A stretch of 64,000 bases of DNA from Asticcacaulis excentricus (lineage in GTDB: Bacteria > Pseudomonadota > Alphaproteobacteria > Caulobacterales > Caulobacteraceae), in the NCBI RefSeq assembly GCF_003966695.1, contig NZ_AP018827.1, positions 1,716,501 through 1,780,500 of the forward strand. The letters run 5' to 3'. Below the pieces are notes generated by a model. That model saw only the letters and a program-made list of their open reading frames with translations. It searched no databases and had not been told where the DNA came from. Numbering within the stretch: position 1 is the stretch's first letter; every line of letters begins with the position of its first letter. Position numbers and translations under genes: made by a program. Of the stretch, positions 53,209 through 60,707 are shown piece after piece.

Positions 53209-53310
53209 TTTAGAGCGAAATGACTTTAGGTAGAAACGCCATTTCGCTCTAAATTTTTGTTTTGTCGCGATGTTTTTGCGGAAAACCGCTCACACTTTTC
53301 CGCACATCGC
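53209..53310. repeat. Two palindromic hairpins between kinase and response regulator
   Basis: Hairpin 1: TTTAGAGCGAAATG (53209-53222) and CATTTCGCTCTAAA (53240-53253), a perfect 14-bp stem followed by T5. Hairpin 2: GCGATG/CATCGC outside TGCGGAAAA/TTTTCCGCA (53267-53310). TTAGAGCGAAATG recurs near 7173 and a related pair near 62779-62812. They fill the convergent gap and may terminate both genes. Confidence 0.8.
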
Positions 53311-53311
53311 T

Positions 53312-53779
53312 TTAGAGACTGTTCGGCAGGCCGTCCGGGAAGCGAAAAGGCGCGCCGCGACCGGAGGCGTCCATCGTTAATCCGCGTAAAGCCTGAGCCA
53401 GATCGTCGAAGGCGTGCGGGGTGTCGGGCTTTTCGATATGGCCGTCCGAACCGCAGCGCTCGCCTTCGGCCACATGCTCCGGCGTGACCAGACCGGACAT
53501 CAGCAAAATACGCACCTGTGTCAAAGCCGGATCGGTGCGGACCTTTTCCAGCACCTGAAACCCGCTGAGGCGCGGCAGATGGCAATCGAGCAGAACCAGA
53601 ACAGGTACAGGTTTTCCGCTATATTCCCCTTCACCCCGCAGACGCTGCAAGGCTTGCTCGCCCGATGGGGCCGTCTCAATGACCGCCTCGCGCAACACCG
53701 ACTTCAAAGCACGGGTAAGCAGCACCGCGTCGCCGCGATTGTCATCGACAATCAGGATGTGCAGCTCAGGCGGTATCAT
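53312..53779 (-). CDS. Response regulator, receiver-only (Rcp1-like)
   Basis: About 155 aa. The receiver domain starts ELHILIVDDNRGDAVLLTRAL, with phosphoacceptor Asp in VLLDCHLPRLSG, LLMSGLV and IEKPDTP. The VDDNRGDA opening is typical of regulators that pair with phytochrome-type kinases, matching the neighbouring kinase. No output domain. The ATG at 53779 gives a start close to the domain; in-frame alternatives at 53848 (ATG) and 53878 (GTG) would add up to 33 residues. Confidence 0.85.
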   Translation of the reverse strand: MIPPELHILIVDDNRGDAVLLTRALKSVLREAVIETAPSGEQALQRLRGEGEYSGKPVPVLVLLDCHLPRLSGFQVLEKVRTDPALTQVRILLMSGLVTPEHVAEGERCGSDGHIEKPDTPHAFDDLAQALRGLTMDASGRGAPFRFPDGLPNSL

Positions 53780-53906
53780 CCGGCGGGGCCCTGAGGGTAT
53801 GTTCAGGCTTCGCAATATGCTGTTATTCCGACGGTTTAGCAAATCCATTTCATTTGACACCCCGCGAAAGCTTGACACGGCTTAACCGCCCGCACAGGTT
53901 CGTCCG

Positions 53907-55142
53907 ATGCGTTTGCCCGATCCGTCTGCTGCCGATCCCGCCCTCTTCGATCCCTTGGGGCCCGAATTCACCCGCACCCCCTATCCGGCCTATGCGCGTC
54001 TGCGGGCTTTGAGCGCGCCCTATTACTTTGCGCCGTTTGATATCTGGCTGTTCTCGCGCTTTGCCGACGTACAGGCCGCCGCCCTCAATCCCCTGTCACT
54101 TCGATCGCTCGACCATCGTCTGAGCGCCGAAGAGATCGCCGCCGATCGCCGCGCCCAGAACTGGCACGACATGCCTTACCACGCGCGCTTTGTGCAGTTT
54201 TCCCTGCTCAATTCCGATGGTGACGTGCATCAGCGCCTGCGACGGCTGGTGTTCGGTGAATTCACCCCGTCTCAGGTCGAGCGCCTGAAAGCCGGGGTCG
54301 AGGCCTATGTATCGGAACTGTTCGACGCGGTGGGCTCAGAGTTCGACTTTATCAACGATCTGGCCGTGCATGTGCCGGGGCGCGTCATCGGGCGCTTTCT
54401 GGGCGTGCCGGACGCAGACTGCGCGCAGTTGCGCGAGTGGTCTGAGGACATCGTGCAGTATTTTGATATCGACCGCACCGATAAGCGCAAGGCGCTGGCC
54501 GAACGCACCACGAAGACCTTTTATGACTACCTGATCGACCTGTCTGATGAGCGACGTAAACGCCCGCAGGACGACCTGATTTCGCGGCTGCTGAGACGCT
54601 GGGACGCGGGCGAACTGAGCGAGGATGAATATATCTCGACCTGTATGCTGATCCTGATGGCCGGGCACGGCTCGACCATCGACGCCATGGGTAACGGCCT
54701 GACGGCGCTCTTGACCCACCCGGATCAGCTTCAGCGCCTGCGCGCCGATCCCGGCCTGATGCCAACGGCCATTCAGGAGATGTTTCGTTACGACGCGCCG
54801 CTGCCCTTCTTCCATCGCCTTGCGGCAGAGGACATGGAAATCAACGGCTGGGAGATACCCAAGGGCACGAAGATCGGTCTGCTCTACGCCTCAGCCAACC
54901 GCGACCCGGAGGCCTTCGCCGACGCCGACCGCTTCGACATCGCGCGCACACCCAACCGCCATCTGGCCTTTGCCGCCGGGCCGCACTTCTGCCTGGGTAA
55001 CCACCTGTCGCGCATGAATATGGAGGCGACCTTTGCGACGCTTCTGTCGCGCTTCAAAAAACTCGAACTGACCGCCGAGCCACAGTTCAAGCCCAGCCTG
55101 TCGCTGCGTGGGCCGAAAGCCCTGCCTTTGCGCGTCGGTTAA
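53907..55142 (+). CDS. Cytochrome P450
   Basis: 411-aa soluble bacterial P450. I-helix AGHGSTIDAM with the acid-alcohol pair region, ExxR in EMFR, and the heme loop FAAGPHFCLGNHL with the proximal cysteine. The His-Gly in place of the usual Gly-x-Glu/Asp before Ser-Thr is a mild variation. No ferredoxin or ferredoxin reductase is adjacent; the flavoprotein at 35977 is too far to link. Substrate unknown. Confidence 0.95.
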   Translation: MRLPDPSAADPALFDPLGPEFTRTPYPAYARLRALSAPYYFAPFDIWLFSRFADVQAAALNPLSLRSLDHRLSAEEIAADRRAQNWHDMPYHARFVQFSLLNSDGDVHQRLRRLVFGEFTPSQVERLKAGVEAYVSELFDAVGSEFDFINDLAVHVPGRVIGRFLGVPDADCAQLREWSEDIVQYFDIDRTDKRKALAERTTKTFYDYLIDLSDERRKRPQDDLISRLLRRWDAGELSEDEYISTCMLILMAGHGSTIDAMGNGLTALLTHPDQLQRLRADPGLMPTAIQEMFRYDAPLPFFHRLAAEDMEINGWEIPKGTKIGLLYASANRDPEAFADADRFDIARTPNRHLAFAAGPHFCLGNHLSRMNMEATFATLLSRFKKLELTAEPQFKPSLSLRGPKALPLRVG

Positions 55143-55189
55143 CCCGGCATTAACCCTGATCGTTCACGGTTTGTGCAGGGAGTGCGTCC

Positions 55190-55414
55190 ATGCGTAAATC
55201 GAAGTTTTCCGGCCTTAAGCTCTATGACCGCGCGCTGGTCGAAATCGTCGGGCAGGTACGCCCGCAGACGGCGCAGCGCGATGAGACCCAGGCCGGCATC
55301 TATCGCATCGGCGGCTTTGCCTATCGCGAAAACGGCACGCCCCTGCCCTCGACACCCCCGGCGCCGTCTCTGCTGCTGGTCTATTCCGCCGGGTGCACGC
55401 TGGTCCGGGGGTAG
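55190..55414 (+). CDS. Small hypothetical protein
   Basis: 74 aa beginning 47 bases after the P450 stop, with GGGAG before the ATG. Contains IVGQVRPQTAQRDETQAGIYR (in part) and ends near VYSAGCTLVRG. No family recognised and no membrane segment. Its stop codon is one base from the convergent ogl stop. Plausible but could be a chance frame. Confidence 0.5.
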   Translation: MRKSKFSGLKLYDRALVEIVGQVRPQTAQRDETQAGIYRIGGFAYRENGTPLPSTPPAPSLLLVYSAGCTLVRG

Positions 55415-55415
55415 A

Positions 55416-56738
55416 TCACCCCTTCGCCACCTGCACCGCATAGACGTGGATGGGACCGTGCATATTGGAGCGGAAGACGATCCATTTGCCGTCCGGTGTG
55501 AATTGCAGGTTCGGCTCGGTGCTATAATTATGCGTCTTGAGGTTCACCAGCTTGGTGGCGCGCAGCACGCCCGGCCGCACCAGTTCCGCCGCATTGGGGG
55601 CTGAGACGCCGAGGTCGTCGATAATCTCCGGCTGGAACAGATAGAGCCATTTGCCATCCGGCGCACGCGCGACCATATCCGCATCACCCCCGTCACCGGC
55701 GAACCGCTTACCGTCACGGCTGATCTGGAAGTGCACCGACCATTCGTTGCGCTCCATATGATACCAGATGCGCTTGTGCGTTTTGAGATCATAGCTGGCC
55801 AGCCAGAAGTCCTCACCGCGCGGCGTTTGCAGATCATACAGGATGCGTTCGCCGTCAAACGCGAAGAATTCGTGCCCGGCGATCTCCATATTCATCATGC
55901 GCTTATGGACGTTTTCCTTGCCCGTGCCGTCGGTCCTGATCGTCCAGATGCGATCGACGCTGTGCCACGGCCCTTCGTGGCAATACATAAGGCGGTGCGG
56001 ATCGGTCGGCGAAAACTGCACATGGTTGAGCCAGTCGGTCGAGGCGGTGACCACCTTGCGTTCGCCGGTCTGGATATCCAGCGTGAAAATCTCCATCGGG
56101 ATGTTCTGCGCCAGCCGCTCGGCCATGCGCACCTCCTTGGCCGCCTGAAAGCTCAGCGGCTTACCGTCAGGGCCAATGGCGTTATAGCCGCCATCCGTAT
56201 TGGCGACCTTCGGCCCCGGTTGAAGCTGATATTCGCGCTCGGCCCAGGTGCCCGCCAGCAAGGTATCGTCGGCATTGACCGTCGTCACATAGCCCTTGAT
56301 GTCCTTGGCGATGGTGCGGATCTTACCCGTATCCATGTCGATGGCGACGATCTCGATACCGGCACGGCCCTTGTCGTCGGCGCTCTTCTTTTCGCCGCCG
56401 GGGAATTTGCGCGCGTAGCAGATGTTCTTCGTGCGCGACACCATCAGGCTGCCATAGCCTTTCGGCGTCAGTTGGCGCAGTTTGCGCGTCGCCAGTTCGA
56501 CCATCTGGATGCCGGACGGGCTGTCGAAAATCATCCACTTGCCATCCGCCGTAAAGGCGTTGTCATGGAAGTACAGGGATTTGGAATTGTCCTCGTCCGA
56601 CAGGCGCACAAGGCGGTGGCCCGTGTCGGCGTCTATCCATTCCCGCGGGATGTCGGCTTTCGCCGCAGGGGTTTGCGCCAGCGCAGGGGCCGCAAAGGCC
56701 GCTGCCGCGGCGCCCAGAAGAAAGTCTCGCTTATGCAC
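55416..56738 (-). CDS. ogl: Oligogalacturonate lyase (PL22)
   Basis: 440 aa starting at a GTG (56738) behind GGGAGC, with a Tat- or Sec-like signal (HKRDFLLGAAAAAFAAPALAQ). Seven-bladed propeller with the PL22 blocks LYFHDNAFTADGKWMIFDS-type text, CHEGPWHSVDRIW, FFAFDGERILYD, HFQISRDGKRFAGDGGD and YSTEPNLQFTPDGKWIVF; the conserved histidines for Mn binding and catalysis lie in these. Degrades unsaturated digalacturonate to the keto-uronate. An exported form suggests periplasmic action after receptor-mediated uptake. Confidence 0.93.
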   Translation of the reverse strand: MHKRDFLLGAAAAAFAAPALAQTPAAKADIPREWIDADTGHRLVRLSDEDNSKSLYFHDNAFTADGKWMIFDSPSGIQMVELATRKLRQLTPKGYGSLMVSRTKNICYARKFPGGEKKSADDKGRAGIEIVAIDMDTGKIRTIAKDIKGYVTTVNADDTLLAGTWAEREYQLQPGPKVANTDGGYNAIGPDGKPLSFQAAKEVRMAERLAQNIPMEIFTLDIQTGERKVVTASTDWLNHVQFSPTDPHRLMYCHEGPWHSVDRIWTIRTDGTGKENVHKRMMNMEIAGHEFFAFDGERILYDLQTPRGEDFWLASYDLKTHKRIWYHMERNEWSVHFQISRDGKRFAGDGGDADMVARAPDGKWLYLFQPEIIDDLGVSAPNAAELVRPGVLRATKLVNLKTHNYSTEPNLQFTPDGKWIVFRSNMHGPIHVYAVQVAKG

Positions 56739-56760
56739 GTCCAAAGCTCCCTGAAATCCG

Positions 56761-56781
56761 TATGGTCTATTTAGGGCCATA
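56761..56781 (-). promoter_or_regulatory. Candidate operator upstream of ogl
   Basis: TATGGTC-N7-GGCCATA, an inverted repeat with one mismatch, 22-43 bases before the ogl GTG. Position fits a repressor site over the promoter. The regulator is not in the window. Confidence 0.4.
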
Positions 56782-56863
56782 CTAGGATAGTGTTGGTCAC
56801 ACTCAATGTCACAATTTGGCATCTTCACGCAACTGTGCGCAAAATCCGTCGCAAAGGTTCCGC

Positions 56864-57748
56864 ATGATCCTCAACAAACGTCGGCTGCTGGGCGGCCTTG
56901 TCATCGGTAGCGGTCTGGGCCTGCTGTTGTCGGGCTGTTCCACCCTGTCGGCCTTCAACACCCTGACGCCCAAGGATGGCGGCTCCCGCCGGGTGGCGCA
57001 GGATGTCGCCTATGGCGATAAGGTGCGCCAGCGCTACGACGTCTATGCCCCGACTTCCGGAACGAAGCCGCCGAAGGGCTGGCCCGTTCTGGTCTTCTTC
57101 TACGGCGGCAACTGGGATTCGGGCAGCAAGACCGATTATGCGTGGATGGGCCGCTCGCTGGCCTCGCTGGGCTATCTGGTGGTCGTCGCCGATTATCGCC
57201 TCTATCCGGAAGTCGTCTTCCCGGACTTCATGCAGGACGCCGCAGCCGCTGTGCGCCATGTGCAAAAGCAGGCCGTTACCTGGGGCGGCGATGCAGCGCG
57301 TCTGGGCGTCATGGGCCATTCCGCCGGGGCCTATATTGCCATCATGCTGGCGCTGGATGAGCAGTTCCTGCGGTTCGATCCGCTGGCCTCCAATCCCATC
57401 CGGGTGGCCATCGGCGTATCTGGGCCCTATGACTTTTATCCCTTCGATGTGGATGCCACCCGCAACAGCTTCGGCACTTTTCCGCGCCCGCTGGAAACGC
57501 AGCCGATCCAGCACGCCACCAAAAGCACGACCCGCTTCCTGCTTCAGCACAGCCGCGCCGATACGGTGTGCCGCCTGAGCAATTCGGTCAATCTCGACGC
57601 GGCGCTGACAAAGGTCGGTACGTCGTCGCAACTGATCGTCTATGAGGGATTGAGCCATTCGGATTGCGCCGCGGCCTATTCTATTCCGTTTCGCGGCAAG
57701 GGCCCGCTGCGCGCCGATTGCGACACCTTTCTGAAAGCGAATCTGTAA
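56864..57748 (+). CDS. Lipoprotein alpha/beta hydrolase (esterase)
   Basis: 294 aa starting at the ATG at 56864. Lipobox LLLSGCST places it in the envelope. Oxyanion-hole region VFFYGGNWDSGSK, nucleophile GHSAGAYIA, and late Asp (HSRADTV) and His (LSHSD) give a complete triad of the carboxylesterase/BD-FAE type. Next to ogl and in the pectin region, it may remove acetyl or other esters from pectin fragments; that is inference from context. Confidence 0.85.
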   Translation: MILNKRRLLGGLVIGSGLGLLLSGCSTLSAFNTLTPKDGGSRRVAQDVAYGDKVRQRYDVYAPTSGTKPPKGWPVLVFFYGGNWDSGSKTDYAWMGRSLASLGYLVVVADYRLYPEVVFPDFMQDAAAAVRHVQKQAVTWGGDAARLGVMGHSAGAYIAIMLALDEQFLRFDPLASNPIRVAIGVSGPYDFYPFDVDATRNSFGTFPRPLETQPIQHATKSTTRFLLQHSRADTVCRLSNSVNLDAALTKVGTSSQLIVYEGLSHSDCAAAYSIPFRGKGPLRADCDTFLKANL

Positions 57749-57755
57749 CGCCTTG

Positions 57756-57784
57756 TACCTCCCCAACAAGTTGGGGAGGTATAA
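57756..57784. repeat. CCTCCCC palindromic repeat, copy 3
   Basis: CCTCCCCAAC-AA-GTTGGGGAGG at 57758-57779. CTTGTA before it matches the copy at 3813 and TATAAAAA after it matches the copy at 94. The inner pair is AC/GT here, GC/GC at 3772 and CC/GG at 71. Confidence 0.85.
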
Positions 57785-57884
57785 AAAAGAACGACCCATA
57801 TCTTCCTCACGCCGCCTGTAACCGGATTACAAAATGTGTGGGCCATGGTCTTTTCACAGGGAAAAAGGCGTGGCACAATGGAAT

Positions 57885-59408
57885 ATGGAAAAGCAAAGAA
57901 AAGCGGCTCGTGGCGCCGAAAGCCACCGTTTCGAAAATCTGACCGCCGCCGAGGCCGTCGCCCGCCTGAGAGAAATCTACGTCGCCGCCGTCAAGGCGCT
58001 GCAAACCGATCTTCAGGCCTATCTCACTGACCGCAGCAAACCGTCGAAAGCCGCCCGTGAACAGGGCCGATACTGTTACCCGCGCCTGATCGTTGTGTGG
58101 AAGGGCGTCGATGAAGAAGACGACGACGCGCCGCTGCACCTGCGCCACCCGGTCGTCAACCGCGCCTTTGCCCGCTTCTCGCGGCCCGGCACCTATTCCT
58201 CCTCGATCACCCGCCCGGACCTGTTCGGCGAAGAGATCCGAACGCAGCTTGAGCTGCTGCAGACCGACTACAATGCCGAAATCAGCGTCGGCGTCTCGGA
58301 TCAGGAAATCCCTTACCCTTACGTGCTGGATGGCGCGGGCCTTGACCTCAACAGCGTCTCGGCCTTCGATCTGGCGCGGCACTTCCCGACCACCGAACTG
58401 GCCCTGATCGGCAACGAAGTCGCCGACGGCATGGAGCTTCTGGATGCCGAAGGGCATCGTCCTCTCGCCCTATTCGATGGCCTGCGCACCGATTTTTCGC
58501 TGGCCCGCCTGAAACACTATACGGGCACCCCGGCCGAGCATATCCAGTCCTACATCCTGATGACCAACTATCATCGCTATGTCGATGTGTTCGTCGCCTA
58601 CGCGCTGGAGCAGCTCAAGCGCCCGGACAGCCCCTATACGGCCCTGTCCTGCTGCGGCGGCATCGTCATCACCAAGGACACGCCGAACCCGCTGGAGCTG
58701 ATCGCCAATTCGCCCTGGCGGAAATTCCAGATGCCGTCCTATCACCTGCTGTCGCCCGACCGTCAGGGCATCAGTCTGGTCAATATCGGCGTCGGCCCGG
58801 CCAATGCCAAGAACATCACCGACCACCTCGCCGTCATGCGCCCGCATGTGTGGCTGATGATCGGTCACTGCGGCGGCCTGCGTCCGTCGCAAAGTATCGG
58901 CGACTACGTGCTGGCTCACGCTTACCTTCGCGACGATCACGTGATGGATAACGTGCTGCCGCGCGAAATCCCCATCCCACCCATCGCCGAAGTGCAGGTC
59001 GCCCTGCAACAGGCAGCGGTCAACATCACCGGTCAGGACGGCGACGCCCTCAAAAAGCGCCTGCGCACCGGCACGGTGGTCACCACCGACGACCGCAACT
59101 GGGAGCTTCGCTATTCGTCTTCAGCGCTTTTGTTCTCACAAAGCCGCGCCGTGGCCATCGACATGGAATCGGCGACACTGGCCGCTCAGGGCTATCGCTT
59201 CCGCGTGCCCTACGGGACGCTGCTCTGCGTATCGGATAAGCCGCTGCACGGCGAACTGAAACTGCCGGGTCAGGCCAATCACTTCTATGAACGCGCCATT
59301 GCCGAGCATATCGACATCGGTTTTGAGACGATCAACCTGCTGCGTCAGGCCGGCTCAAAGCTGCACTCGCGCAAGCTCCGCGCGTTTGATGAGCCGCCGT
59401 TCAGGTGA
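57885..59408 (+). CDS. amn: AMP nucleosidase
   Basis: Hydrolyses AMP to adenine and ribose 5-phosphate. About 507 aa. N-terminal AMP-nucleosidase domain (ARLREIYVAAVKAL, RYCYPRLIV) and a C-terminal nucleoside-phosphorylase fold with IGHCGGLRPSQSIGDYVLAHAYLRDDHV, AIDMESATLAAQGYRFRVPYGTLLCVSDKPLHGE (in part). The ATG at 57885 is my choice; an in-frame GTG at 57870 and ATG at 57834 are possible. Downstream lies the low-GC ImmA module. Confidence 0.93.
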   Translation: MEKQRKAARGAESHRFENLTAAEAVARLREIYVAAVKALQTDLQAYLTDRSKPSKAAREQGRYCYPRLIVVWKGVDEEDDDAPLHLRHPVVNRAFARFSRPGTYSSSITRPDLFGEEIRTQLELLQTDYNAEISVGVSDQEIPYPYVLDGAGLDLNSVSAFDLARHFPTTELALIGNEVADGMELLDAEGHRPLALFDGLRTDFSLARLKHYTGTPAEHIQSYILMTNYHRYVDVFVAYALEQLKRPDSPYTALSCCGGIVITKDTPNPLELIANSPWRKFQMPSYHLLSPDRQGISLVNIGVGPANAKNITDHLAVMRPHVWLMIGHCGGLRPSQSIGDYVLAHAYLRDDHVMDNVLPREIPIPPIAEVQVALQQAAVNITGQDGDALKKRLRTGTVVTTDDRNWELRYSSSALLFSQSRAVAIDMESATLAAQGYRFRVPYGTLLCVSDKPLHGELKLPGQANHFYERAIAEHIDIGFETINLLRQAGSKLHSRKLRAFDEPPFR

Positions 59409-59479
59409 GTTATCCCCGCATTCGGGGAAGAAGGTACAATTCGCTTGAGTCGAGGTAGAAATTTGCACATACCTCAAAT

Positions 59480-59494
59480 GTTCGTTATTTGTTC
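59480..59494 (+). promoter_or_regulatory. LexA (SOS) box before the ImmA/IrrE module
   Basis: GTTC-N7-GTTC, an exact alphaproteobacterial LexA box, in the AT-rich gap after amn, about 150 bases before the ImmA/IrrE ATG. A one-mismatch copy (GAAC-N7-TAAC) lies near 59560. The distance is larger than at the other two boxes, so the transcript start would have to be well upstream of the gene. Confidence 0.65.
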
Positions 59495-59524
59495 ACAAAA
59501 ATTGATCCAAACTTCACATTCCCA

Positions 59525-59540
59525 CAACACTTAAGTGTTG
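59525..59540. promoter_or_regulatory. Perfect 16-bp palindrome upstream of ImmA/IrrE
   Basis: CAACACTTAAGTGTTG, with no spacer. Length and symmetry suit a dimeric helix-turn-helix repressor; no such gene is adjacent. About 100 bases before the ImmA/IrrE start. Confidence 0.5.
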
Positions 59541-59642
59541 CGGGTTGCCCCAAATGCGAACATATAGGTAACGTCAAGTGAATTTTAAGGTTGACACCAA
59601 AAGATTCACCCTCGCAGTCACGACTCATGAAAGGAGGTTTCA

Positions 59643-60134
59643 ATGGCTTATGAATTTGACATTCGGCGAGCAAAGAACTCCGCCAAAGAGATCATTGAGC
59701 GCTTTGACATAAAAGAGCCCCCTGTTGACCCTGTTGAAATAGCCCGTCAACTGGGGTTACGGGTTTATTTTGCACGTTTTGACGCCGCTAATTCTCGCAT
59801 CTCTGGTTTTTATGATTGTGACGATAACGCCATTTACGTCAATGAAGAGGAATTCCCTCTGCGACAGACGTTTACAGTAGCACATGAACTTGGCCATTAC
59901 ATTTTACATCGGGAATGGGCCAAGTCGAACGACTATAAAGTTTTGATGCGCGATGAAATGTCGTCTCGCGATCCATACGAAATTGAGGCGAATGAGTTCG
60001 CTGGCAATTTGCTTGCTCCCAGATTTATGCTGGACAAGTATTGGAAAGAGCTATCGGTAACGCAACTCTCCAAGCTCTTTGCAATGTCCGTACCTGCTAT
60101 CAACGTCAGGCTATCAAAAGAATATGGTGTCTGA
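59643..60134 (+). CDS. ImmA/IrrE family metallopeptidase
   Basis: 163 aa. Zinc site H81-E82-x-x-H85 in VAHELGHYILHRE; upstream VDPVEIARQLGLRVYFA and downstream EANEFAGNLLAPRFML are the COG2856 pattern, the last containing the third ligand. A strong AAAGGAGG ribosome-binding site precedes the ATG. Such enzymes cut a partner repressor, as ImmA does for ImmR or IrrE for DdrO. No HTH repressor gene is next to it. Lower GC than neighbours suggests transfer. The next gene overlaps its end. Confidence 0.9.
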   Translation: MAYEFDIRRAKNSAKEIIERFDIKEPPVDPVEIARQLGLRVYFARFDAANSRISGFYDCDDNAIYVNEEEFPLRQTFTVAHELGHYILHREWAKSNDYKVLMRDEMSSRDPYEIEANEFAGNLLAPRFMLDKYWKELSVTQLSKLFAMSVPAINVRLSKEYGV

Positions 60135-60501
60135 ACGGACTAGAGCAAAATCTGGGATCGTTGCTAAAGTTGAAAGTGACGATGAGCTTGCTGACACTAT
60201 GGGGCAAGCTCATCAATTTCAGCTAGATTTAGCCCGTGAGAACAACTCTCACCAGCGTGAAATGCTAAAAATTTCTAAAGGTTGGCTAGGTCAATTTTTT
60301 GGAAATGATGGATTAGCTTCAACATTTGCAGCAATGAGCGCTCTATTTCTAGCGTTGGTCTTCGCAGGCGTGTGCGCATATTTAGCATCTAAAGGTGGCG
60401 ATAACGTCGAGCTTTGGAAGCAAATGATCGATAAATGCCTTACATTGGCCACCGCCGCTCTAGGTTTCATATTCGGGCGAGGTATCGGTGGAAACAAATA
60501 A
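60124..60501 (+). CDS. Small two-helix membrane protein paired with ImmA/IrrE
   Basis: 125 aa from the ATG at 60124, which overlaps the ImmA/IrrE stop by 11 bases, so the two are coupled. A charged, helical N-terminal 75 residues (LADTMGQAHQFQLDLAREN, HQREMLKISKGW) precedes two hydrophobic segments (MSALFLALVFAGVCAYLA, and LTLATAALGFIFGRGIG). No family recognised. It could anchor a complex, form a pore, or be the function controlled by the peptidase. Overlap direction and shared low GC point to co-inheritance. Confidence 0.75.
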   Translation: MVSERTRAKSGIVAKVESDDELADTMGQAHQFQLDLARENNSHQREMLKISKGWLGQFFGNDGLASTFAAMSALFLALVFAGVCAYLASKGGDNVELWKQMIDKCLTLATAALGFIFGRGIGGNK

Positions 60502-60599
60502 CCTGCCATTCAAGCTAGTCGTCCACAATTTCGATTTCCTAGTTAAACGCACAAAGTTCACCCCTCGTTAGGCTTTGTTAACCGCCGTTAGCGCATATT

Positions 60600-60634
60600 A
60601 ACCCTGTCCGCCGTGGGTGCGGGCAGGGTTTTTC
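60600..60634 (+). terminator. Intrinsic terminator after ImmA/membrane-protein module
   Basis: AACCCTGTCCGC pairs with GCGGGCAGGGTT, one mismatch, followed by T3-5. Together with the upstream LexA box it makes the two genes a self-contained unit. Confidence 0.82.
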
Positions 60635-60640
60635 GTGCTT

Positions 60641-60690
60641 CCCGAAAAGTGGACACCGGTTTTCGGACCCAAGAAGCGCGACAAAAAATT
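60641..60690. repeat. GTGGACACC palindromic repeat, copy 2
   Basis: CCCGAAAAGTGG-ACACC-GGTTTTCGG followed by AAGCGCGACAAAAAA, which parallels the tail of the copy at 52326-52370. Same orientation as that copy. Confidence 0.7.
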
Positions 60691-60707
60691 TGGGTCACAC
60701 ACGCTCC

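Noticed and set aside
60556-60570. GTTC-N7-GTTA downstream of the ImmA module as a fourth LexA box
   Set aside because: One of eight fixed bases is wrong and it lies downstream of a gene, next to the terminator; not counted.
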